Assembly: GCA_003139975.1 (NCBI GenBank)
Contig: PLHN01000286.1
Coordinates: 1-11,099, forward strand
Reading direction: 5' to 3'
Length of the DNA stretch: 11,099 bases
Source: Acidobacteriaceae bacterium
GTDB taxonomy: Bacteria > Acidobacteriota > Terriglobia > Terriglobales > Acidobacteriaceae
Shown: piece by piece, positions 1-6,508 of the stretch
Layout: every line of letters begins with the position of its first letter
How positions within the stretch are numbered: the stretch's first letter is position 1
Made by a program: the position numbers and the translations under genes
The notes under the pieces: model-generated
What the model saw: the letters and a program-made list of their open reading frames with translations, nothing else
The model's database searches: none
What the model was told of the DNA's origin: nothing

Positions 1-977
1 GCGAGGAGCGCTATGACGCCATCATTTTCGACTATCGCGCCGACCAGACCTCAGAAGAATTTCTTGCGCGGCTGCGGCAGTGTCCCAAGAATCGCGCCAC
101 AGTTTTGATCGCCATCGTAGACGCTGAGTTCAACACTCGCCCCATTTTCGGGCTGGGCGCGAACTTTGTGCTGTACCGTCCGCTCTCGCTGGAGCGCTTG
201 CGGCTTAGCTTGCAGGCGGCTCGCGGATTGATGCGCCGCGAACACCGCCGTAGTCCTCGTTCGCCGGTGCGATCGGCGGTTAACGTTTCTTATCCGGGTG
301 CCCCCGATCTGGGTGGCATGCTCAACGATCTGAGCGACGATGGCACTTCCATCACAACCGGCGGGCGCCTGCCCAAAGCCGGCAGAGTCTATTTCGAATT
401 TGCGCTTCCCGGTCAGCAGCAGTTGGTTCGGTTATCAGGGGAAGTTGCCTGGCAGGATGCATCCGGACGCAGCGGCATCCGTTTTCTCGATGTGCCACAA
501 GCCTCGCGGCGACTGATTCGGTCGTGGCTTCAGCAGAAAGATGTGCAACAGCAAATGAAAGGGATACAGAAGTTGCCCGCCGCAACTGCGCCGAGCTCGC
601 AGCGAGGCGAGATGAAGGGTCCCGCTCGGGCAGGGACTGCCGGCAACCGCCGCGGCGAAGCTCGGATTCCGTGCGCGATTGGAGCTGAAGTGTACCGGCT
701 GGGCACGAGCATTCCTAACCGCTGCCGGCTTTCCGATATCAGCGAGGGCGGCTGCTACGTTGAGATGCCATCGCCGCTTGCGGGGAGATCCCGGGTGGAA
801 ATCGTGGTCCGAACAGCCGACATGAAATTCAAGATCCAGGGGCAAGTATTGGCTACCCACCCTGGATTCGGCATGGGCGTGCGCTTCGTGTTTAGTGATC
901 CGGCTGAGCGCGGGGAAATTCTGCGTCTGCTCGGAGTGCTGGCGGCGGGTCCGTCGCTTGACGAACAGCCCCGCTAG
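1..977 (+). CDS. Receiver-like / tandem PilZ domain protein (5' end outside window)
   Basis: The reading frame is open from base 3 with no stop upstream, so the gene starts before the window; a TTG at 105 would cut through the first domain and is unlikely to be the start. The first ~75 codons look like the C-terminal two thirds of a response-regulator receiver domain: a YDAIIFDYR strand with an Asp at bases 30-32 in the phospho-acceptor position, and a GANFVLYRPLS segment matching the usual GA..yl.KP..; the conserved Lys is Arg here and the usual Thr/Ser strand is altered. Two PilZ domains follow, about bases 235-540 and 648-955. The first has an Arg-rich start and DLSDDG; the second has RGEAR and DISEGG, matching the RxxxR and (D/N)xSxxG c-di-GMP-binding motifs. 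A Gln/Pro/Ala-rich linker joins them. Inferred role: cytoplasmic c-di-GMP effector. Its stop is two bases from the stop of the convergent decarboxylase gene. PilZ assignment is strong; the receiver part is partial and degenerate. Confidence 0.85.
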   Translation, partial: EERYDAIIFDYRADQTSEEFLARLRQCPKNRATVLIAIVDAEFNTRPIFGLGANFVLYRPLSLERLRLSLQAARGLMRREHRRSPRSPVRSAVNVSYPGAPDLGGMLNDLSDDGTSITTGGRLPKAGRVYFEFALPGQQQLVRLSGEVAWQDASGRSGIRFLDVPQASRRLIRSWLQQKDVQQQMKGIQKLPAATAPSSQRGEMKGPARAGTAGNRRGEARIPCAIGAEVYRLGTSIPNRCRLSDISEGGCYVEMPSPLAGRSRVEIVVRTADMKFKIQGQVLATHPGFGMGVRFVFSDPAERGEILRLLGVLAAGPSLDEQPR

Positions 978-979
978 AC

Positions 980-1930
980 TCAGTGCCTTTCCTCCAGCAC
1001 CGCTTTCCGGAAATATTCCAGCGAAAGTTTCAGTCCGCTCTCCAGATCCATCTTCGGCTCCCAGCCGAGCAGACGCCGGGCCTTTGAAATATCCGGCCGC
1101 CGCTGCTTCGGGTCATCCTGCGGGAGAGCTTCGAACTTAATTTTGCTGGCGGAGCCGGTTACGGCAATTACTTTGCGGGCGCACTCGAGAACCGTGAATT
1201 CCACCGGGTTTCCCACGTTTACGGGTTCGTGTTCCTCGGACTTCGCCAAGCGCAGAATTCCGTCTACTTCATCGCTTACATAGCAGAAGCTGCGCGTTTG
1301 GCTGCCGTCACCGAAGACGGTAAGATTCTCACCGCGTAACGCCTGCCACATGAAATTGGGGATGACGCGGCCATCATGAAGTTGCATGCGCGGACCATAC
1401 GTATTGAAGATGCGTAGGATCCGCGTATCGACTTTGTGATAGCGGTGGTAGGCGGTGGTCACCGCTTCCGAGAAGCGCTTGGCTTCGTCATAGACCGACC
1501 TCGGCCCTACAGGGTTGACGTGCCCCCAGTACGATTCCGGTTGCGGGTGGACGAGCGGATCGCCGTAGCATTCCGACGTCGAGGCCATCATGAATTTTGC
1601 CCCGCAGCCGCGAGCCGATTCGAGCGCTTCGAAGGTGCCGTAGGATCCGACGCGCAGGGTTGCAAGGCCATGTTTGGCGTAATCCACCGGGCTGGCAGGA
1701 CTGGCAAAGTGAAAGACGTAGTCGAGCGGTCCCCAATCCGACGGCTCACAGACGTCTTTTTGCAGGAACTCGAAGCGCGAATCGTTGCGCAGATGGGCGA
1801 TGTTTTCAAGGCGCCCGGTCAGCAGGTTGTCAGCGGCCACTACCTGGTAGCCTTCGCCTAGCAGTCCATCGCACAAATGCGAACCAAGAAAGCCCGCTCC
1901 ACCGGTCACCAGCGCGCGTCGCGAGTTCAT
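980..1930 (-). CDS. uxs: UDP-glucuronate decarboxylase (UDP-xylose synthase), extended SDR family
   Basis: This cytoplasmic NAD-dependent enzyme oxidises and decarboxylates UDP-glucuronate to UDP-xylose. The 316-residue product has the Rossmann motif GGAGFLG (residues 10-16), the family block HFASPASP (74-81), STSECYGDP (117-125), the catalytic YxxxK (Tyr147, Lys151) and FNTYGPRM (175-182); this HPQ-E-YWG-VNP-G-RS-YDE pattern is typical of UXS rather than of dTDP-glucose dehydratases. Length equals that of bacterial UXS proteins. The start at 1930 was chosen because the Rossmann fold begins six residues later; the longer frame to 2008 would add 26 residues overlapping the upstream gene and unlike the family. 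It lies four bases after the UDP-glucose dehydrogenase stop, so translation is probably coupled; no strong Shine-Dalgarno sequence is seen. Its substrate is the product of that neighbour. Confidence in family and reaction is high. Confidence 0.93.
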   Translation of the reverse strand: MNSRRALVTGGAGFLGSHLCDGLLGEGYQVVAADNLLTGRLENIAHLRNDSRFEFLQKDVCEPSDWGPLDYVFHFASPASPVDYAKHGLATLRVGSYGTFEALESARGCGAKFMMASTSECYGDPLVHPQPESYWGHVNPVGPRSVYDEAKRFSEAVTTAYHRYHKVDTRILRIFNTYGPRMQLHDGRVIPNFMWQALRGENLTVFGDGSQTRSFCYVSDEVDGILRLAKSEEHEPVNVGNPVEFTVLECARKVIAVTGSASKIKFEALPQDDPKQRRPDISKARRLLGWEPKMDLESGLKLSLEYFRKAVLEERH

Positions 1931-1934
1931 CGTT

Positions 1935-3344
1935 TCAGGGCCGCCCGTTATGGGCCGACGCACGTGCGGCGTGTGTTTCTTCGCGCAACGCCGGCGGACG
2001 GCCGACACTGTAGTAGGAGAATCCGTGCTCGGTCATAACGGCCGGATCGTAGAGATTTCGTCCGTCGAGCACAATTGGATATTTCACGGCTCCGCGCAGC
2101 CTCTCAAGATCTAACGTCGCGAATTCTTCCCATTCGGTCAGGATCAGCACGGCATCCGCGCCCTTCGCGGCCTCGTACGCGTCCGTTGCGAACTCAATTC
2201 CGCTTCCGAGTTCTTCTTTGGCGCGCTCCATTGCGGCCGGATCGTACGCGCAGACCCGGCAGCCCTCGTGCAACAACTCTTGTACCAGCAGCAGCGCCGG
2301 AGATTCCCGAGTATCATCGGTCCCGCCCTTAAACGCCAAGCCGAGCACGCCTAGCTTCTTGCCGCGCAACGTCCAGAGCACGCTCCTCACTTTGCGCAGA
2401 AAGCGGTGCCGCTGCTCCTCGTTGATACGGATAACTTCCTCCAGCAGGCGGAAGTCGTATCCGCTCTCCTTGGCCACCGCCCGGAACGCCGTCAGGTCCT
2501 TCGGAAAACATGATCCGCCATATCCGATCCCCGGGTTCAGAAACCTCGGCCCGATGCGGGAGTCGGTTCCGAGCCCGTCGCACACCTGTTGAACGTTCGC
2601 TCCGACGGTTTCGCAAATGGAAGCGACGGCGTTGATGAACGAAATCTTCATCGCCAGGAAGGCATTCGATGCGTGCTTGATCAGTTCCGCGCTCTTGGCG
2701 CTGGTGATGATAAGCCGCGGAGGTGCCTGCGCGCGGTCGGGCCGAGGAATAGCGTCGGCGCGCCCGTAATACCATCCACTGGTCAGGGGTCCATAGATCT
2801 GCCGCATGACTTCCGCAGCCCGCTCGGTCTCTACTCCCACAACAATTCGGTCGGGATACAGGAAGTCTGTGACGGCCGTGCCCTCGCGGAGAAACTCTGG
2901 ATTCGAGGCGATGTCGAACATCTCAGGCTCGGTGCCGTTGCGCATGATGATCGTTTGGATCCACTGGTTGGTGTAGACCGGAACAGTGCTCTTCTCGACC
3001 ACGACTTTGTAGCTCTCGACTGCGCCGGAAATCTCCCGCGCCACCGATTCCACGTAAGACATGTCGGCATCGCCGCTTTCGGTGGGAGGAGTTCCAACGG
3101 CAATGAAGATGGCTTCGCTGGCGCGCGTGGCGGCTTGCAGGTCGCCGGAAAATTTGATGCGCCCTCCGCCATGCCTCTCCAACAGTTCCGGCAGGAAGCG
3201 TTCATGAATCGGCACCTTGCCTGTCCGCAGAGCCTCCAGCTTTTTCTCGTCGTTATCGACCAGAACAACTTCATGACCCAGATCCGCAAAACAGGCGCCC
3301 GTGACTAGGCCGACGTATCCGGAACCCACCACTGCTATGCGCAT
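1935..3344 (-). CDS. ugd: UDP-glucose 6-dehydrogenase
   Basis: This enzyme oxidises UDP-glucose to UDP-glucuronate with two NAD+ in the cytoplasm, feeding polysaccharide synthesis and, here, the adjoining UDP-xylose synthase. The 469-residue protein starts with [10 protein letters not shown] (residues 7-16, NAD-binding), has VGTPP (83-87), VVEKSTVP (115-122), [10 protein letters not shown] (148-157), the active-site Lys223 in [12 protein letters not shown], the catalytic Cys279 in [10 protein letters not shown], and the C-terminal domain motif [16 protein letters not shown] (334-349). All three UDPGDH domains are complete. Unusual is an extra stretch of about 18-20 residues, rich in Arg, Pro and Ala, at about 188-210 between the NAD domain and the central helix, where proteins such as TuaD have a short loop. 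The start codon ATG is preceded by a purine-rich GGGAGAAGAG. It is first gene of a two-gene operon. Confidence 0.95.
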   Translation of the reverse strand: MRIAVVGSGYVGLVTGACFADLGHEVVLVDNDEKKLEALRTGKVPIHERFLPELLERHGGGRIKFSGDLQAATRASEAIFIAVGTPPTESGDADMSYVESVAREISGAVESYKVVVEKSTVPVYTNQWIQTIIMRNGTEPEMFDIASNPEFLREGTAVTDFLYPDRIVVGVETERAAEVMRQIYGPLTSGWYYGRADAIPRPDRAQAPPRLIITSAKSAELIKHASNAFLAMKISFINAVASICETVGANVQQVCDGLGTDSRIGPRFLNPGIGYGGSCFPKDLTAFRAVAKESGYDFRLLEEVIRINEEQRHRFLRKVRSVLWTLRGKKLGVLGLAFKGGTDDTRESPALLLVQELLHEGCRVCAYDPAAMERAKEELGSGIEFATDAYEAAKGADAVLILTEWEEFATLDLERLRGAVKYPIVLDGRNLYDPAVMTEHGFSYYSVGRPPALREETHAARASAHNGRP

Positions 3345-3561
3345 ATGCGAGCTCTTCTCCCTATTGTTTTATTGTGCACGTCCGGCCCGTCGGCGTGCAG
3401 TTTACTAACTGTACCAGCCTTGGTTGCGTTTGAGAGCCAGATCGTGGAGATCGGGTCCCCGGCAGCGGCCAGAAATGGGACTCTAAACCTCACAAAGCCC
3501 CGTGACCGTCGTCACCGCCCGCGAGCATCCCCGGCTCCAGAATTCAATCGAGGAGGGATTT
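3345..3561. other. Divergent intergenic region ugd / microprotein
   Basis: This 217-base stretch must hold the promoters of the leftward ugd operon and of the rightward microprotein. Besides the dyads near ugd it contains a GTGAC-CGTC-GTCAC dyad at 3502-3515, about 45 bases before the microprotein start. No convincing -35/-10 pair stands out on either strand. An apparent reading frame from ATG 3345 encodes a hydrophobic N-terminus but has no ribosome binding site. Confidence 0.4.
3374..3412. promoter_or_regulatory. Inverted repeats upstream of ugd
   Basis: Two short dyads lie 30-70 bases upstream of the ugd start. TGCACG at 3375-3380 is mirrored by CGTGCA at 3394-3399 with 13 bases between, and CAGTT at 3398-3402 is mirrored by AACTG at 3407-3411 around TACT. 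Their place fits an operator for the minus-strand operon, but no known regulator site is recognised and six- and five-base arms can occur by chance. Confidence 0.25.
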
Positions 3562-3690
3562 ATGCCCATCCTAATGGTTGCCCTCGTTGCGCTCGCAGCA
3601 TTCGGCATCATCGGAGTCTTTCTCGGTGCGGCCGTCGTTCTCGAGCAGCGCAAGATTACCGGCAAGCATCACTCTGGCAAGGCTGCCTGA
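3562..3690 (+). CDS. Single-span membrane microprotein, 42 residues
   Basis: The start ATG at 3562 is preceded by AGGAGG at 3551-3556 with a five-base spacer, close to an ideal Shine-Dalgarno site, which decides this start over an in-frame ATG/GTG farther upstream at about 3502. The product is almost entirely one hydrophobic segment (residues 3-27, Leu/Val/Ala/Gly/Ile/Phe) followed by a basic, His-containing tail of about 15 residues (EQRKITGKHHSGKAA). By the positive-inside rule the tail should face the cytoplasm. There is no signal-peptidase site or lipobox evident. I do not recognise a family; small subunits or regulators of membrane complexes look like this in general. It stands alone, divergent from ugd and convergent with the TonB-dependent receptor gene. 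That it is translated is likely from the ribosome site and from the composition; function is unknown. Confidence 0.7.
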   Translation: MPILMVALVALAAFGIIGVFLGAAVVLEQRKITGKHHSGKAA

Positions 3691-3748
3691 AACCTCAGCG
3701 GAGGTTCAAGTTCCTGCAGGGTTAGCCCCATTGGGGCTCCAACCTCCG
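3691..3748 (+). terminator. Competing hairpins after the microprotein gene
   Basis: Directly after the stop codon, AACCTC (3691-3696) can pair with GAGGTT (3701-3706) around an AGCG loop. The same GAGGTT, as part of CGGAGGTT (3699-3706), can instead pair perfectly with AACCTCCG (3741-3748), enclosing a third hairpin AGCCCC-ATT-GGGGCT (3724-3738). The position between two convergent genes suits transcription termination, but no uninterrupted T-run follows on either strand, so a classical intrinsic terminator is not proved. Confidence 0.45.
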
Positions 3749-3792
3749 TCTGCCCCGAAGCCTTCATCCTTCCCTTTAGAACTTCTCGTGTG

Positions 3793-6183
3793 CTAGAAAG
3801 CGGTGCTGAGACGGAGCGCGAAGCTCCGGGAAGGCCCGATAGCGTTCCCAGAGAACAGGCCGCCGAAATCGATCACGTCCAGGACGTTGGTAAGGTTTTG
3901 TCCGTCGGCCTGGAAGCGCATCTTGATCCGGTCTGATTTGTAGAGGTCGGCGCCCGCCGATGCATTGACCTGAAAGGCGGGGAAAATACGCTGGCGGGTA
4001 AAGTTGATGCGGTCGACGACCTGCTGTCCGTATGTCTGGACTTCCTGGGCGATGCATTGAGAACTCAGGATGGTTGGATCGCATTGAAACTGGAAGGGCA
4101 AGCCCGTATCGTATCGCATTCCTCCCGCCACCCAAAAGCGTGGATGCACCTGATACCGAAGCCGCCCGCGCAGCGCGTGTCGCTGATCCTGCGAGTCGGG
4201 GAAATGGCCGCTGGTCGGAATACCCTGAGCGTCGTCGCCCAGAAACAAGCCGCCCGTCACTGGATACCACACGTTGCCGACCATGTAGGAATAGCTCAGA
4301 AAGCCGGAGAAGCGCCGCCAATCGGGCAGATCGATCTTGGTCTCGGCGCCGTAGATCACGGATTTCCGGAAGGAAATCGGGAAACTGATGGCCGTGTTTT
4401 GAATCTGGTCGTCGTCGGCATAGTTTCCGACATACCGCCGGTAGTAATTCGCGTCCACCCGCAGCTTGCCCGCAAATCCCTTTGTCATTCCCAGTTCGAA
4501 GTAGTTCCCTTCGGAAGGCTGGACCGGCAGACGAAAAAACGACGTAGGATCGATCGACTCGACCGCCGTCGAACTTGATAGCAGAATATTTTCGAACGAC
4601 GGCGTTTGAAAAACGCGGTCGTACGAAAAATGCAACAGCAAGTCCGCCCAAGGGATGTAGTGCGAAACCGCCAGCCTCGGCTGCACGCCGTTCCGGTTCA
4701 GCAGGAGGTGATAGTGATCCCAGCGCAAACCGGCGCTGACCGTCCACTTGCCGAGCCGTATGCGATCCTGCACGAAGCCTGATTGCTCCAGGTCGGGACG
4801 GTTTGCCGCAAACGAAAAAGTTGGCGGCGTGTCCGGATCGAACTGCGTCGGATCGGTGATGGCGTAGCGGAAATTCTCGTTCAGCGTGGCGTTGTCGGTT
4901 TCGAATCCCGCCTTCCACTCGTGCCGCCCGCGAGTTACGCTGATCGTGCCGCGCACATATCCTTCGCGAAACCCGTTGTTCTGGAAGACCTCGATCGGCG
5001 TCGCATAGCCGTTCGAATTGAAATTGATTGCCTTGTCCCGCACCATTGCGTGGAGGTCCGCGACCATGTCCGACGAGAACGTGTGCTGGTAGGAGGCGAT
5101 TCCCATCGTCTCAATATTGCTGGCCGTTTCCAGCTGCGATCCAAAGGGCAGCGATGGATCGAGAGAGTCGAGGTGGGGCGTTTGCTGCACCTGCTCATTG
5201 GGCAGGTCGTAGCGAGCGAACGCGTGCCGCACAATCAGGTTCAGCCGGTCCTGGGGCGTGAGGTCGCGCTCGTAATGCGCGGAGAAATCGCCCAGCGTTC
5301 CCGCGTTGGTGTAATTCTCAGGAACCACGGGATTCAAATAATGGTCGCTCATGCTGCCGCTGGCACTCGCGCCCAGCGCATTCTTGCCCCAAACGTATTG
5401 CCCTTGCGAAAACACGGCCGCCGAATCAAAACTGCCGCCCGAAAGCACGACGTTCCCGTGGACCCCCGCCTGCACATCCTGCAACGTGTTGACCTCGACC
5501 ACGCCGCCCATCTTCCGTCCGTATTCGGCGGGGATTCCGGCGGTGTAGATGCTCACCGACTGCACATCGTCAGCTTCCAGTTCTGGCCCGAAACCGGGCG
5601 AACGGTTATCGGTCAGCGGAATTCCATCCACTACAAACTGCGTTTGATACTCGGAGCCACGTGGATGAAGGACGGCGTTGCCTTCGTAGAGCCAGCCCGG
5701 TTGCTCATTGACGAGATCCTGCATGGAGCGCCCGGGGACGGACGTTACACGGGTCTGGATTTCCTCCGAGCCGATCTGGCTGATGGAACCGGCCTGCTCG
5801 GGATTGACCAACGTGCTTTGGGCCGCGACGTTGACCACTTCGCCCACGGCCGACAGCTTCAACTGAAGCTTGTACTCCATAGGCACCGACGAGCGCACGC
5901 TGATGGTCTCGAGGATATTGGCAAACCCGGCCTGATGAATTTCGATGTTGTACACGCCGTAAGGAAGGCGCTGCGCGATCAGGTTGCCTTCATCATCGGT
6001 GTCGAGTGTATTGCGATAGCCATTCGCTTCGCTCACGATGCGGACCGACGTTCTGACGCCGAGCCCGGCGGGGTCCGTGACTCTAAGACGCAGTTCACCG
6101 TGATTCGCTTGGCCCAATCCAGAGCGTTCCAATCCAAAGAAGGCCATGGCCAGCATCAGACAAGCAATCCCTACCTTCCTCAT
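3793..6183 (-). CDS. Oar-like TonB-dependent outer-membrane receptor
   Basis: This outer-membrane beta-barrel would take up an unknown ligand using energy from a TonB protein. The start at 6183 was chosen because it gives a signal peptide (MRK, then a hydrophobic stretch to about residue 25) and has GGGAG six bases upstream; the frame extends 29 residues farther without a signal. Of 796 residues, about 28-110 form a carboxypeptidase-regulatory-like beta-sandwich (VTDPAGLGV..., LPYGVYNIEI), residues 115-121 (EVVNVAA) resemble a TonB box, and 125-235 form the plug domain with FVVDGIPLTDN (183-192) and AEYGRKMGGVVEVNT (219-233). The rest is barrel with alternating aromatic strands, ending in SFALRLSTAF with the terminal Phe expected of BAM substrates. 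It is shorter than many Oar proteins (often about 1000 residues). It is divergent from a gene for a TonB-domain protein. The substrate cannot be told from sequence. Confidence 0.88.
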   Translation of the reverse strand: MRKVGIACLMLAMAFFGLERSGLGQANHGELRLRVTDPAGLGVRTSVRIVSEANGYRNTLDTDDEGNLIAQRLPYGVYNIEIHQAGFANILETISVRSSVPMEYKLQLKLSAVGEVVNVAAQSTLVNPEQAGSISQIGSEEIQTRVTSVPGRSMQDLVNEQPGWLYEGNAVLHPRGSEYQTQFVVDGIPLTDNRSPGFGPELEADDVQSVSIYTAGIPAEYGRKMGGVVEVNTLQDVQAGVHGNVVLSGGSFDSAAVFSQGQYVWGKNALGASASGSMSDHYLNPVVPENYTNAGTLGDFSAHYERDLTPQDRLNLIVRHAFARYDLPNEQVQQTPHLDSLDPSLPFGSQLETASNIETMGIASYQHTFSSDMVADLHAMVRDKAINFNSNGYATPIEVFQNNGFREGYVRGTISVTRGRHEWKAGFETDNATLNENFRYAITDPTQFDPDTPPTFSFAANRPDLEQSGFVQDRIRLGKWTVSAGLRWDHYHLLLNRNGVQPRLAVSHYIPWADLLLHFSYDRVFQTPSFENILLSSSTAVESIDPTSFFRLPVQPSEGNYFELGMTKGFAGKLRVDANYYRRYVGNYADDDQIQNTAISFPISFRKSVIYGAETKIDLPDWRRFSGFLSYSYMVGNVWYPVTGGLFLGDDAQGIPTSGHFPDSQDQRHALRGRLRYQVHPRFWVAGGMRYDTGLPFQFQCDPTILSSQCIAQEVQTYGQQVVDRINFTRQRIFPAFQVNASAGADLYKSDRIKMRFQADGQNLTNVLDVIDFGGLFSGNAIGPSRSFALRLSTAF

Positions 6184-6321
6184 CGTGAACTCCCAGGCTC
6201 CTCGGAGCCGAAGTCCAATGTGCAGCGCCCTCGGCCCGGAAATCAAGAATGCCGGTTTAGTGTAAGTCACATCCAGAGCTGGCGCTAATGCCCTAGGTCT
6301 TTACACCTACACCCTTGTAAC

Positions 6322-6350
6322 CCTACCGATTCATGGACTTCCCCGGTAGG
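6322..6350. promoter_or_regulatory. Inverted repeat CCTACCG-N15-CGGTAGG, possible operator
   Basis: The two seven-base arms match perfectly and are about 22 bases centre to centre, two helical turns, which fits a dimeric regulator. They lie roughly midway between the divergent receptor and GAF-TonB genes. No known regulator motif is recognised; function is inferred from place and symmetry only. Confidence 0.35.
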
Positions 6351-6393
6351 AACGCAGTTTGATGCCGCACTCGCTCCCTCATTCTGCTGCGAA

Positions 6394-6422
6394 TTGACTT
6401 CGCTGGGCTTTCGCGGGACACT
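6394..6422 (+). promoter_or_regulatory. Candidate sigma-70 promoter for the GAF-TonB gene
   Basis: TTGACT (6394-6399) matches five of six bases of the -35 consensus; 17 bases later comes GACACT (6417-6422), matching TATAAT at three positions including the key second A and last T. Transcription would begin near 6430, about 80 bases before the start codon. Confidence 0.35.
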
Positions 6423-6508
6423 AAGCTAAGAGACTGTTTTCCGCTGCGCCCTTCCCGGCCAGCTGGGGGATTGCCCATGTTCCGCGTCCATTGAGGAGGT
6501 CCGAGCCG

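Larger units (their letters stand above)
6184..6508. other. Shared divergent regulatory region receptor / GAF-TonB
   Basis: This 325-base gap separates the two divergent genes and should hold both promoters. It contains a hairpin GGCTCC-TC-GGAGCC (6196-6209) just upstream of the receptor's ribosome site, and a seven-base perfect inverted repeat (6322-6328 and 6344-6350). A possible minus-strand -10 (TACACT, about 6255-6260) has only a poor -35 partner. No small gene with a convincing ribosome site is seen. Confidence 0.5.

Noticed and set aside
1436..2013. Plus-strand open frames over the uxs gene
   Set aside because: They are antisense shadows of a strongly recognised enzyme gene.
3345..3725. 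Plus-strand frame of 126 codons with a signal-peptide-like start
   Set aside because: There is no Shine-Dalgarno site, it begins one base after the ugd start codon, and it overlaps the microprotein in another frame that has an excellent ribosome site.
4783..6288. A 501-codon open frame antisense to the receptor gene
   Set aside because: It mirrors the real gene in a GC-rich codon pattern, has an Arg/His/Val-rich composition unlike a folded protein, and no ribosome site.
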